A stretch of 64,000 bases of DNA from Sphaerisporangium krabiense (GCF_014200435.1 NZ_JACHBR010000001.1:1178001-1242000); one strand, 5' to 3'. Shown: positions 53,072 through 61,416, counted from the first letter of the stretch. The notes: generated by a model from the letters alone, not told the origin. Translations and numbers: made by a program.

Positions 53072-53690
53072 CGGCGTCCTTCCCGTCCTCGGGCCCGGGG
53101 GCGTCGCGGCGGTGGACGGCGCGCGGGCCGCGCGTGGGCGCGGGCGAGGCGGCCGCCTGCGGCCCCCAGCCGGCCGGCACGCCGGGCGGGAGGGTCTTGC
53201 GGCGGCTGGGCGAGCCCTGCCCGGACTCGCCGGGCTCCTTGGCCCCCGGCCACGGCTTGGCCACGCGCGAGGCGAGCACGAACTCCTTGCGCAGCGGGTG
53301 CCCCTCGAAGCCGTCGGGCAGCAGCAGGGGCCGCAGGTTCGGGTGCCCCTCGAAGATCACGCCGAACATCTCGAACGTCTCGCGCTCGTGCCAGTCGGCG
53401 CCGCGGTAGACGCCGGTCGCGCTGGCCAGGACGGGCGCCTCACGCGGCACGCGGGTGCGGGCCAGCAGGTGGACGTGCCGGACGGGGTCGAAGAGGTGGG
53501 CGACGACCAGGAACGCGCCGGGCGGGTCGTCCACGCCGGTCAGCCAGTCGAAGAACGCGCAGCCGAGCCCGTCGCGGGCGAAGGTCAGCAGGTCGAGCCA
53601 GTCGGCGGGCGCGACGTCGACGGTGGTCTCGCCGAAGGACTCCGAGACCTCGGCGCGCGCGCCGTAGCGCTCCTCGACGGCGGCCCTCAT
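53064..53690 (-). CDS. nuoC: Complex I peripheral subunit NuoC with disordered tail
   Basis: 208 residues. The 30-kDa-subunit signature [19 protein letters not shown] near residue 103 and [15 protein letters not shown] are clear. After about residue 145 follows a Pro/Arg/Gly-rich tail of some 60 residues, not part of the normal fold. NuoC is a separate protein, not fused to NuoD, and NuoD is absent from the cluster. ATG 53690 overlaps the nuoB stop as ATGA. Confidence 0.93.
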   Translation of the reverse strand: MRAAVEERYGARAEVSESFGETTVDVAPADWLDLLTFARDGLGCAFFDWLTGVDDPPGAFLVVAHLFDPVRHVHLLARTRVPREAPVLASATGVYRGADWHERETFEMFGVIFEGHPNLRPLLLPDGFEGHPLRKEFVLASRVAKPWPGAKEPGESGQGSPSRRKTLPPGVPAGWGPQAAASPAPTRGPRAVHRRDAPGPEDGKDADG

Positions 53691-54256
53691 GAGCTCACGT
53701 CCCCCGGGGCCGGGGAGCCGTGCGTCGCCTGGGCGGGGTCCTCGTCGGTGTAGCGCTCGCCGAGCGACTCGGCCGCGATGCGCTCCTGCAGCTTCATGAT
53801 CCCGTACAGCAGGGCCTCGGGACGGGGCGGGCAGCCGGGGACGTAGACGTCGACCGGGATGATCTGGTCCACTCCCTTGGTGACGCAGTAGGAGTCCCAG
53901 TAGGGGCCGCCGCAGTTGGAGCAGGCGCCGAACGAGATGACGTACTTGGGGTCGGGCATCTGCTCGTAGAGACGCTTGACGGCCGGGGCCATCTTGTCGG
54001 TGACGGTGCCCGACACGATCATGAGGTCGGCCTGCCGGGGGCCGTTGGCGAACGGGATGACGCCGAAGCGGATGAAGTCGTGGCGGCTCATCGAGGTGGC
54101 GATGAACTCGATGGCGCAGCAGGCGAGCCCGAAGTTGAACACCCAGAGCGAGTAGCGCCTGCCCCAGTTGAGGATGAAGCGCATGGGCTTGGGCGCGAGC
54201 CGGGACACCGGCCCGACCGTCGGCATCGGGAGATCTCGGGCGGCCATGTCAGGCAT
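53687..54256 (-). CDS. nuoB: Complex I N2 iron-sulfur subunit NuoB
   Basis: 189 residues. All ligands for the terminal [4Fe-4S] cluster N2 are present: the Cys-Cys pair in [10 protein letters not shown], the cysteine in [10 protein letters not shown] and that in [12 protein letters not shown]. It passes electrons to quinone next to NuoH. The C-terminal 20 residues are a polar tail. AGAGGGGAGA runs into ATG 54256; ATG 54247 is an alternative start. Overlaps nuoC as ATGA. Confidence 0.95.
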   Translation of the reverse strand: MPDMAARDLPMPTVGPVSRLAPKPMRFILNWGRRYSLWVFNFGLACCAIEFIATSMSRHDFIRFGVIPFANGPRQADLMIVSGTVTDKMAPAVKRLYEQMPDPKYVISFGACSNCGGPYWDSYCVTKGVDQIIPVDVYVPGCPPRPEALLYGIMKLQERIAAESLGERYTDEDPAQATHGSPAPGDVSS

Positions 54257-54280
54257 TCTCCCCTCTGTCTCGGGTGCGGG

Positions 54281-54652
54281 TCACGTCCAGGCGAGGACGC
54301 GCTTGCGCCAGGCGTACAGGATGCCGAGGGCGATGAACGCCAGGAAGACGAACATCTCGACCAGCGTGGTCATGCCGAAGCCGGGCGCGGCGAAGACGGT
54401 CGCCCAGGGGAACAGGAAGACCGCGTCCACGGCGAACACGACGTAGAGGTAGGTGAAGACGTAGTAGCGGATCTGCGACTGCGCCCACCCCTCGCCGACC
54501 GGGTCGACGCCGCACTCGTAGGTCAGGAGCTTCTCGGCGGTGGGGCGGCTCGGGCTCACGAGGCGGTTGGCGAGCAGCGCTCCGGCGAAGACGGCGGCGC
54601 CGATCGCGAACAGGACCGCGACGAGCGCGTAGGAACCGAAATATCCGTCCAC
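54281..54652 (-). CDS. nuoA: Complex I membrane subunit NuoA
   Basis: 123 residues, three helices, with the conserved loop LTYECGVDPVGEGWAQSQIR (about 45-65) and YYVFTYLYVVFAVDAVFLFP holding the acidic residue of helix 2. AGGAGG just before GTG 54652 fixes the start. First gene of nuoABCH; promoter in the 966-base divergent region to korA. The Cys of the loop is the one exposed in the deactive state of known enzymes. Confidence 0.94.
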   Translation of the reverse strand: MDGYFGSYALVAVLFAIGAAVFAGALLANRLVSPSRPTAEKLLTYECGVDPVGEGWAQSQIRYYVFTYLYVVFAVDAVFLFPWATVFAAPGFGMTTLVEMFVFLAFIALGILYAWRKRVLAWT

Positions 54653-55185
54653 ACGGCCTCCTACCTGGCGGCCTCGGCGGCAGGCGCCTCGTGGCGTGGC
54701 CGGCGGCCTCGGATGTGATCGTAGCCCGGCGGCGGGCGGCCGTCCGCGAAGAATCCCGCGCGGCGGCGAAGGCGAGGGCACGCGTCGCTTTCCGTCACCT
54801 CGACGCTACCCGTCGCGGTCAAAAGCCGATCCCTGGTCACACAAAACACCGGTAAATCCCTACTTCGCGTGCTCAACCGGACGTCATGGCGCCCGCACCC
54901 GAGATCCCCGGCCGCGCCGGGGATCTCGGGGCCACACTTTCGTGACCTTCCCGGCACCGTACGGGCCGGGAGCCATGGCGCAGGGCCAGGTCCGCGACCG
55001 CGGGCCGCGAACGCACGCCGGCCAGGGATGACGGGTATCCGCGACGACCGCACGAAGTGCTCGGGAACGACCGACGAAGTCCACCCCACTTCCACTCCGG
55101 AGCGACCCCGTGCGGCCCCGGCGTGACCCAGCACACTCCCACCACCCTCGGAGCGACCATGGACGAAGACATATAGTTGGTGACC
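54653..55185. other. Divergent region between nuoA and korAB, left part
   Basis: Over 500 bases without a supportable gene, with a strong 14-bp hairpin at 54898-54930 and an AT-richer patch at 54820-54870 that may carry the nuoA promoter. TATAGT at 55172-55177 looks like the -10 box of the leader-peptide transcript. Confidence 0.6.
54898..54930. repeat. Perfect 14-bp hairpin in the divergent region
   Basis: Arms 54898-54911 and 54917-54930 (CCCGAGATCCCCGG and its complement) with a 5-base loop CCGCG. Terminator-like in shape, but no gene ends there; may insulate two promoters or sit in the nuoA leader. Confidence 0.75.
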
Positions 55186-55275
55186 GTGACCCGAAACGCG
55201 CTCTACTCCCGGCTGCACGTCGACCTGTGCCGGCTCGCGGCAGGGCTGTGTACCGAGGGCGGTTTCCGGTCGTGA
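55186..55275 (+). CDS. Cysteine-type leader peptide upstream of korAB
   Basis: A 29-residue reading frame, GTG 55186 to TGA 55273-55275, with the core SRLHVDLCRLAAGLC. This matches the actinomycete leader-peptide family (HVDL-x-R-x-x-x-A-x-C) that precedes sulfur and cysteine-linked genes and is thought to act by ribosome-mediated attenuation at the Cys codons. GTG 55180 is an alternative start; TATAGT at 55172-55177 is so close that the mRNA may be leaderless. It lies 344 bases before korA, whose enzyme needs iron-sulfur clusters, so coupling to cysteine supply makes sense. The attenuator hairpin itself is not certain (GCCCGG/CCGGGC near 55293-55310 is one candidate). Confidence 0.75.
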   Translation: MTRNALYSRLHVDLCRLAAGLCTEGGFRS

Positions 55276-55618
55276 CCGTGCTTTCCAGGCTGCCCGGGCT
55301 TTCCGGGCGATCCTTGCTCGCGTGGCCACCAGGGCTCTCCGGCTTCCCGGACCCCCCTGCGGTGGTCACCCGCCGCGTACCGACCTGAGCCGCAACCGGT
55401 ACGGCGCGCGCCCCGCGCCACCGGCTCCCCCACCGTTCCATCAGGGCGGGCCCTCCGGCCCGGCCGACACCGGCGCGTCACAGGGACGGCACGGACACGG
55501 GCCGACCGCTGTCCGACGCGCATGCGTAAAGAAGCCCGCGCAGCCCCAAGGGATCTAGCATGGAAATGTATACGTGCCACGAGCGACGGCGCCCAGACGC
55601 GTCGAGGAGGACCGAGCT
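55276..55618 (+). promoter_or_regulatory. Leader between the leader peptide and korA
   Basis: About 340 bases without another gene. GC hairpins are possible at several places (for example GCCCGG/CCGGGC near 55300); one may be the attenuator. The end shows GGAGG before GTG 55619. Confidence 0.5.
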
Positions 55619-57472
55619 GTGACCAAGCAGGTTCAGCAACTCGACCGCGTGATCATCCGCTTCGCGGGAGACTCCGGCGACGGCATGCAGCTGACCGGTG
55701 ATCGCTTCACGGCGGAGACCGCGCAGTTCGGGAACGACCTGTCCACCCTTCCCAACTTCCCCGCCGAGATCCGCGCCCCCGCCGGCACGCTCCCCGGGGT
55801 GTCCAGCTTCCAGCTGCACTTCGCCGACCACGACATCCTCACGCCCGGCGACGCCCCCAACGTCCTGGTCGCGATGAACCCGGCCGCGCTGAAGGCCAAC
55901 CTGGGCGACCTGCCCCGGGGCGCCGACATCATCGTCAACACCGACGAGTTCACCAAGCGCAACCTGCAGAAGGTCGGCTACGCCGCCAGCCCCGTCGAGG
56001 ACGGGTCGCTCGGCGAGTGGCGCGTGCACGCCGTGCCGCTGACCTCGCTGACGGTCAAGGCCCTCGAAGGCTTCGACATCTCCAAGAAGGACGCCGAGCG
56101 GGCGAAGAACATGTTCGCGCTCGGCCTGCTGTCCTGGCTGTACCACCGGCCGACCGAGGCGACGGTCAAGTTCCTCGAGGCCAAGTTCGCCAAGATGCCC
56201 GAGATCGCCAAGGCCAACATCGCCGCCTTCCAGGCCGGCTGGAACTACGGCGAGACCACCGAGTCGTTCTCGGTGTCCTACGAGATCAAGCCCGCCCGCC
56301 TGGCGCCGGGCCTGTACCGCAACATCTCGGGCAACCAGGCCCTGGCGTACGGCCTCATCGCCGCCGCCGTGCAGGCCAAGCTGCCGCTGTTCCTCGGGTC
56401 CTACCCGATCACGCCGGCGTCCGACATCCTGCACGAGCTGTCCAAGCACAAGCGGTTCGGCATCCGCACCTTCCAGGCGGAGGACGAGATCGCGGGCGTG
56501 GGCGCCGCGCTCGGCGCGGCGTTCGGCGGCGCGCTCGGCGTGACCACCACCTCGGGGCCCGGCGTGGCGCTGAAGGCCGAGACGGTGGGCCTGGCCGTCG
56601 CCACCGAGCTGCCGCTCCTGGTGGTGGACGTCCAGCGCGCCGGCCCGTCCACGGGCATGCCGACCAAGACCGAGCAGACCGACCTGCTCATGGCCATGTT
56701 CGGCCGCAACGGCGAGTCGCCCGTGCCGATCGTCGCGCCGTCCACGCCCTCGGACTGCTTCCACGCGGCGGTCGAGGCCGCCCGCATCGCGGTGAAGTAC
56801 CGCACGCCGGTCATGCTGCTGTCCGACGGCTACCTGGCCAACGGCTCCGAGCCGTGGCGGCTGCCCGAGATCGACGAGCTGCCGGACATCTCGGTCGAGT
56901 TCACCGTGACGCCGAACGGCGACGACGGCGAGACCTACCTGCCGTTCCGCCGCGACCCGGAGACCCTGGCCCGCCCGTGGGCCGTCCCGGGCACGCCGGG
57001 CCTCGAACACCGCATCGGCGGCATCGAGAAGGCCGACGGCACGGGCAACATCTCCTACGACCCCAACAACCACGACCGCATGGTCCGGCTCCGTCAGGCG
57101 AAGATCGAGGGCATCGCGCAGGACATCCCGCCGCTGGAGGTCGACGACCCCGACGGCGACGCGCGGGTGCTGGTCCTCGGCTGGGGCTCCACCTACGGGC
57201 CGATCGCCGCGGCGGTGCGGCGGGTGCGCAAGGCCGGCGGCAAGGTCGCCCAGACCCACATCCGCCACCTCAACCCGCTGCCGTCCAACACCGGCGAGGT
57301 GCTGCGCTCGTACGACAAGGTGCTGCTGCCCGAGATCAACCTCGGCCAGCTCGCGTTGTTGCTGCGGGCGAAATTCCTGGTGGACGTCATCAGTTACAAC
57401 CGTGTACGTGGTCTTCCCTTCAAGGCCGAGGAGCTGGCCGGAGTGATCCAGGACGTGATCGACAGTGAGTGA
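55619..57472 (+). CDS. korA: 2-oxoglutarate:ferredoxin oxidoreductase, fused gamma-alpha subunit
   Basis: 617 residues. The N-terminal gamma-like domain (about 10-190) begins VIIRFAGDSGDGMQLTGDRF. The alpha-type thiamine-enzyme domain follows, with YPITPASDILHELSKHKRFG near residue 262, FQAEDEIAGVGAALGAAFGG and TTSGPGVALK. It oxidises 2-oxoglutarate (or a similar 2-oxo acid) with CoA and reduces ferredoxin. No ferredoxin domain is fused. GGAGG lies nine bases before GTG 55619. The gene overlaps korB by 8 bases. Next to a complex I set without NADH module, reduced ferredoxin is the likely electron source for that complex. Confidence 0.94.
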   Translation: MTKQVQQLDRVIIRFAGDSGDGMQLTGDRFTAETAQFGNDLSTLPNFPAEIRAPAGTLPGVSSFQLHFADHDILTPGDAPNVLVAMNPAALKANLGDLPRGADIIVNTDEFTKRNLQKVGYAASPVEDGSLGEWRVHAVPLTSLTVKALEGFDISKKDAERAKNMFALGLLSWLYHRPTEATVKFLEAKFAKMPEIAKANIAAFQAGWNYGETTESFSVSYEIKPARLAPGLYRNISGNQALAYGLIAAAVQAKLPLFLGSYPITPASDILHELSKHKRFGIRTFQAEDEIAGVGAALGAAFGGALGVTTTSGPGVALKAETVGLAVATELPLLVVDVQRAGPSTGMPTKTEQTDLLMAMFGRNGESPVPIVAPSTPSDCFHAAVEAARIAVKYRTPVMLLSDGYLANGSEPWRLPEIDELPDISVEFTVTPNGDDGETYLPFRRDPETLARPWAVPGTPGLEHRIGGIEKADGTGNISYDPNNHDRMVRLRQAKIEGIAQDIPPLEVDDPDGDARVLVLGWGSTYGPIAAAVRRVRKAGGKVAQTHIRHLNPLPSNTGEVLRSYDKVLLPEINLGQLALLLRAKFLVDVISYNRVRGLPFKAEELAGVIQDVIDSE

Positions 57473-58538
57473 TATCGCGACCAACGGGCACATCAAGGCC
57501 CCCGAGGGGCGCAGCGGGCTCGCGCTCATCCCGAGGACGACCGAGAAGCAGACGCTGAAGGACTTCAAGAGCGACCAGGAGGTCCGCTGGTGCCCGGGGT
57601 GCGGCGACTACGCCATCCTGGCCGCCGTGCAGTCCTTCCTGCCGGAGCTCGGGCTGCGGCGCGAGAACATCGTCTTCATCTCCGGGATCGGCTGCTCCTC
57701 GCGCTTCCCGTACTACCTCAACACCTACGGTTTCCACTCGATCCACGGCAGGGCCCCGGCCATCGCCACCGGCCTGGCCGCCTCGCGCCCCGACCTGTCG
57801 GTCTGGGTGATCACCGGGGACGGCGACGCCCTGTCGATCGGCGGCAACCACCTGATCCACGCGCTGCGCCGCAACGTCAACCTGAACATCCTGCTGTTCA
57901 ACAACAGGATCTACGGGCTGACCAAGGGCCAGTACTCCCCGACCTCCGAGGTCGGCAAGATCACCAAGTCGACGCCGATGGGGTCGCTGGACAAGCCGTT
58001 CAACCCGATCTCGCTGGCGCTCGGCGCCGAGGCGAGCTTCGTGGCCCGCACGATCGACTCCGACCGCAAGCACCTGCAGTCGGTGCTGCGCGAGGCGGCC
58101 TCCCACCGGGGCGCGAGCCTGGTCGAGATCTACCAGAACTGCAACATCTACAACGATGGCGCGTTCGACCAGCTCAAGGACCCGGGGCTGCGTGACGACA
58201 TCACGCTGCGGCTGGAGCACGGGCAGCCGATCGTCTCGGCGTCCAAGGCCGTGCGCCGCGGGCCCGGCGGCGGCATCGAGGTCGTGGACCGCGCCTCGGT
58301 CCCCGAGGGCGAGATCCTGGTACACGACGCGCACGCCCCGGACCCGTCGGTGGCGTTCGCGCTGTCCCGGCTGGACGAGCCGGCGTTCGAGCACGTGCCG
58401 ATCGGCGTCTTCCGCTCGGTCGACCGCCCGGCGTACGACACGCTGATGGCCGAGCAGCTCGAGCACGCCACCGAGCAGCGCGGTGCCGGCGACCTGGCGG
58501 ACCTGCTGCGCGGCGGGGACACCTGGGTCGTGAGCTGA
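57465..58538 (+). CDS. korB: 2-oxoglutarate:ferredoxin oxidoreductase, beta subunit
   Basis: 357 residues, thiamine pyrophosphate and [4Fe-4S] cluster subunit: WCPGCGDYAIL near residue 43 and GIGCSSRFPYY carry cluster cysteines, GDGDALSIGGNHLIHALRRN near residue 120 binds TPP, and EIYQNCNIYND near residue 222 gives a later cysteine. The C-terminus of about 90 residues is typical of the actinobacterial KorB. It overlaps korA by 8 bases and ends at a strong terminator. Assignment to 2-oxoglutarate instead of pyruvate follows the fused KorA type. Confidence 0.94.
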   Translation: MSDIATNGHIKAPEGRSGLALIPRTTEKQTLKDFKSDQEVRWCPGCGDYAILAAVQSFLPELGLRRENIVFISGIGCSSRFPYYLNTYGFHSIHGRAPAIATGLAASRPDLSVWVITGDGDALSIGGNHLIHALRRNVNLNILLFNNRIYGLTKGQYSPTSEVGKITKSTPMGSLDKPFNPISLALGAEASFVARTIDSDRKHLQSVLREAASHRGASLVEIYQNCNIYNDGAFDQLKDPGLRDDITLRLEHGQPIVSASKAVRRGPGGGIEVVDRASVPEGEILVHDAHAPDPSVAFALSRLDEPAFEHVPIGVFRSVDRPAYDTLMAEQLEHATEQRGAGDLADLLRGGDTWVVS

Positions 58539-58558
58539 CCCGCGCCCGAGAAGCGGCG

Positions 58559-58590
58559 ACGCCCTCCACGGATCCGTCCGTGGAGGGCGT
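58559..58590 (+). terminator. Intrinsic terminator of korAB
   Basis: Perfect 14-bp stem (58559-58572 with 58577-58590), 4-base loop TCCG, followed by TTCGCTTG, 20 bases past the korB stop. Confidence 0.92.
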
Positions 58591-58610
58591 TTCGCTTGAG
58601 GGCATCCCAG

Positions 58611-58633
58611 AATAAGCATCCTAAATTCCAGTT
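58611..58633 (+). promoter_or_regulatory. Weak NsrR-type site before nsrR
   Basis: The AT-rich 23 bases starting AATAAGCATCC and ending TTCCAGTT resemble the NsrR sites known from Streptomyces hmpA and nsrR promoters, though the two arms match poorly (about 5 of 11). It stands 15 bases upstream of the nsrR start, in line with self-control. Confidence 0.6.
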
Positions 58634-58648
58634 TGATAGCGTCATGGC

Positions 58649-59092
58649 ATGCGGTTGACGAAGTTCACCGATCTGGCGTTGCGCGTCACCATGCGCCTGG
58701 CCGTCGTCGACACGGCGGTGGCGCCCACGTCGCGAGAGGTGGCGGAGTCGGTGGCCGCCCCGTACACCCACGTCGCCAAGGTGGTGAGCAGGCTTCAGCA
58801 CCTGGGGGTCGTGGAGGCCAGGCGCGGGCGGGGCGGCGGCCTTGAGATCACGAGCGCCGGACGGCGGGCCTCGGTCGGCCGCCTGGTGCGCGAGCTCGAA
58901 GGTTCCGGCGAGGTGGTGGGCTGTGAGGACTCGCCCCCCTGCCCGTTGCGCGCGGCGTGTCGCCTGCGTGCCGCGCTGCGCGACGCACAGGAGGCCTTCT
59001 ACGCCAGCCTCGACCCGCTGACCATCCAGGACCTCGTCGGCGACCCGGCGAGGCCGGGGCTGGTGAACCTGCTCATGCCCGCCCGCAGATAG
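58649..59092 (+). CDS. nsrR: Nitric-oxide-sensing Rrf2-family repressor NsrR
   Basis: 147 residues. N-terminal winged helix (MRLTKFTDLALRVTMRLAVV; recognition region THVAKVVSRLQHLGVVEARR) and three cysteines spaced C-x5-C-x5-C in GCEDSPPCPLRAAC near residue 92, the spacing known from Streptomyces NsrR. They bind a [4Fe-4S] cluster that reacts with NO and releases DNA. The next gene is hmp, the classic NsrR target, and both have matching upstream palindromes. ATG 58649 has only a weak ribosome site, which suits a low-level regulator. Confidence 0.92.
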   Translation: MRLTKFTDLALRVTMRLAVVDTAVAPTSREVAESVAAPYTHVAKVVSRLQHLGVVEARRGRGGGLEITSAGRRASVGRLVRELEGSGEVVGCEDSPPCPLRAACRLRAALRDAQEAFYASLDPLTIQDLVGDPARPGLVNLLMPARR

Positions 59093-59130
59093 CCGGACCC
59101 GCCGAGGGACCCGGTGGCCCTCCGCCGTAA

Positions 59131-59153
59131 AATACGAATCTCAGATGCATATT
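59131..59153 (+). promoter_or_regulatory. NsrR operator before hmp
   Basis: A 23-base palindrome with arms AATACGAATCT and AGATGCATATT around one C, 9 of 11 pairs matching, ends 11 bases before the hmp start and overlaps the region where the transcript must begin. It resembles known NsrR sites in Streptomyces hmp promoters. Confidence 0.82.
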
Positions 59154-59164
59154 AAGGAGTCGCG

Positions 59165-60397
59165 ATGTTGACCGAGCAGTCCGCAGCCGTCGTCCGCGCC
59201 ACCCTTCCCGTCGTGGCCGAGCACATCGAGCAGATCACGCCCGTCTTCTATCACCGGATATTCACCGCGCACCCCGAACTCCTCCGCGACCTGTTCAACC
59301 GCGGCAACCAGGCCAACGCCGCCCAGAGCCGCGCGCTGGCGCGCTCCATCGCCACCTTCGCCTCGATGCTGGTCGAACACCCCGACCGGCGCCCCGACGA
59401 GATGCTCGCCCGCATCGCCCACAAGCACGCCTCCCTGGGCGTCACCCCCGACCAGTACCCGATCGTGCGCCGGCACCTGTTCGCCGCCATCGCCGACGTG
59501 CTCGGCGACGCCGTCACCGAGGAGGTCGCCGCCGCATGGGACGAGGTGTACTGGCTGATGGCCGGCGCCCTGATCGCCCTCGAAGCGCGCCTGTACGCGC
59601 GGGCCGGAGTGACCGGAGGGGATGTCTGGCGGCCCTGGGAGGTGGTGGGCCGGACCGAGGAGACCCCCGACGTGGCGACCTTCGCGCTGCGCCCCGCCGA
59701 CGGCGGCCCGGTCCCGCCGTTCCGGCCGGGCCAGTACGTCTCGGTGCAGGTCGAACTGCCCGACGGGGCCCGCCAGATCCGGCAGTACAGCCTGTCCTGC
59801 GCGCCCGGCGGCGCCGACCGGTGGATCTCGGTGAAGCGCGTGACCGGCGACCCCGCGGGCGAGGTGTCGAACTGGCTGCACGCCAACGTCCGCGAGAACG
59901 ACCTGCTCACGGTGAGCGCGCCGTTCGGGGACGTGGTGCTCGACGACACCGACAGCCCCCTGCTGCTCGCCTCGGCCGGCATCGGCTGCACTCCGATGAT
60001 CAGCATGCTCGCCCACCTGGCCGCGTCCGGCGCCACGCGCCCGGTGACCGTGGTCCACGCCGACCGCTCGGAACGCACCCACCCGTTCCGCGCCGACCTC
60101 GGCCGACTGACCGAGAAGATCCCGCACGCGGTCACCCACGTGTGGTACGAGCACCCCGAGGGACCGTGGCCCGCCGAGCGCGTCGGTCTCGCCGACCTGT
60201 CGGACATCGAGATCCCCCACGACACCCGGGCCTACCTCTGCGGGCCGGTCCCGTTCATGCGCTCGGTGCGCACGCAACTGCTCCGGCGCGGAGTGCCCGC
60301 CTCCCGCGTCCACTACGAGGTCTTCGGCCCCGACCTGGGGCTCGAACGGGATGGTCAGACCATCGGGTCGAGCGCGTCGATGACGTCGAACTCGTAG
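59165..60397 (+). CDS. hmp: Flavohemoglobin, nitric oxide dioxygenase
   Basis: 410 residues. Globin domain (1-140) with the proximal His in IAHKHASLGV near residue 85, the distal Tyr/Gln pair in TPVFYHRIF and NQANAAQSRA; FAD domain (150-255) with RQYSLSC; NAD domain (260-385) with LLASAGIGCTPMISML and YLCGPVPFMRS. It turns NO into nitrate with O2 and NADH in the cytoplasm. AAGGAG precedes ATG 59165. Controlled by the adjacent NsrR by inference. The 3' end overlaps the converging AmiC-like gene by 43 bases; the last residues are Ser-rich and differ from the family, likely shaped by that overlap. Confidence 0.95.
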   Translation: MLTEQSAAVVRATLPVVAEHIEQITPVFYHRIFTAHPELLRDLFNRGNQANAAQSRALARSIATFASMLVEHPDRRPDEMLARIAHKHASLGVTPDQYPIVRRHLFAAIADVLGDAVTEEVAAAWDEVYWLMAGALIALEARLYARAGVTGGDVWRPWEVVGRTEETPDVATFALRPADGGPVPPFRPGQYVSVQVELPDGARQIRQYSLSCAPGGADRWISVKRVTGDPAGEVSNWLHANVRENDLLTVSAPFGDVVLDDTDSPLLLASAGIGCTPMISMLAHLAASGATRPVTVVHADRSERTHPFRADLGRLTEKIPHAVTHVWYEHPEGPWPAERVGLADLSDIEIPHDTRAYLCGPVPFMRSVRTQLLRRGVPASRVHYEVFGPDLGLERDGQTIGSSASMTSNS

Positions 60398-61416
60398 CCG
60401 CCCGCCGCGGCCAGGTAGACGGTCTGGCGAGCGTGCCCGCCGGAGATCGTCATCGTGCCGCGCGGCCCCTCGTAGCCGACGCCCGCGGAGTGCCGGACGA
60501 TGTCTCCCACCTCCGCCGACCGGGCCCGCTCGCTCAACGCGGCCAGGGTCATGATGCCCTCGTAACAGGACTCCGCCGCGTTGTTCAGCGGCGGGGCGCC
60601 GGATCCGAAGCGCCGCACGTAGGCCGACATGAGGTCGAGCGCGTCGGCGGTGGCGAGGGATTTGAAGTAGCCGGCCGCGACGAAAAGGTTGCCGGTGGCG
60701 GCCGCCCCGCTGGCGAGGAGCATGTTCTCCTCCATGAGCGGAGCGAAGCGCACCATGCGCTCGTGCAGGCCGCGCCGGGCGAAGGCCCGGTTGAACTTCA
60801 CCGCGTCACTGCCGACCATGAGCATGAGGACGCCCTCGGCGCCGCTGTTCTCCAGTCGCGGCAGCGTGGACGCGAAGCTCGGGGTGCCGTACGGAACGTA
60901 GATCTCCTCGACGAGGTCGAATCCCAGCGGCAGACAGTATTCGCGCACCACGCGCGCCGTGCGCCTGGGCCAGACGTAGTCGGAGCCGATGATCGCCCAG
61001 CGCCTCAGCCCCAGGTTCTGTCGCAGCCAGCGCAGCGCCGGACCCACCTGAAGTCCGGGGGTCTCTCCGGAGCAGTAGATGCCGCGGCGTGATTCGCCCC
61101 CCTCGTACAGCGATGTGTAGACGTAGGGAACCCGGTCGGCGACGACGGAGGACAGGTGCTCCCGGACAGGCGAGATGTGCCACCCGGTGACCGCGTCGAT
61201 CCGTCCCGCGTCGAGCAGCCGGGCGATGTTCCCGCGGAGCTCTGCCGGCGGTCCGCTCGCGTCGACGACCTCGATCGCGACCTCCCTGCCGAGGATGCCG
61301 CCGTTGTCGTTGAGGTAGGCCGCCGCGAGATCGGCCACCGCTTCACAGGACGGGCCGAAGATGCCGCCCGGTCCCCGCAGCGGGATGACCAGGCCGATCT
61401 GGTAGCGCCTCGCCAC
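60355..61416 (-). CDS. AmiC-like cytoplasmic amide-binding protein
   Basis: 353 residues of the type I periplasmic-binding fold found in AmiC and urea/amide ABC binding proteins: YQIGLVIPLRGPGGIFGPSC at the start, VDAVTGWHISPVREHL near residue 80 and the late SCYEGIMTLAAL. No signal peptide is present, so it acts inside the cell as a sensor like AmiC of Pseudomonas and mycobacteria. It stands divergent to a MarR gene and a formamidase gene. GGAGG seven bases before GTG 61416 fixes the start; a frame upstream is open but unneeded. Amide sensing that works with the MarR protein is an inference. Confidence 0.88.
   Translation of the reverse strand: MARRYQIGLVIPLRGPGGIFGPSCEAVADLAAAYLNDNGGILGREVAIEVVDASGPPAELRGNIARLLDAGRIDAVTGWHISPVREHLSSVVADRVPYVYTSLYEGGESRRGIYCSGETPGLQVGPALRWLRQNLGLRRWAIIGSDYVWPRRTARVVREYCLPLGFDLVEEIYVPYGTPSFASTLPRLENSGAEGVLMLMVGSDAVKFNRAFARRGLHERMVRFAPLMEENMLLASGAAATGNLFVAAGYFKSLATADALDLMSAYVRRFGSGAPPLNNAAESCYEGIMTLAALSERARSAEVGDIVRHSAGVGYEGPRGTMTISGGHARQTVYLAAAGGYEFDVIDALDPMV

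Noticed and set aside
54884..55580. Reading frames on both strands of the nuoA-korA gap
   Set aside because: Arg/Pro/Ser-rich, cross the strong hairpin, no ribosome sites; only the 29-codon leader peptide is supported.
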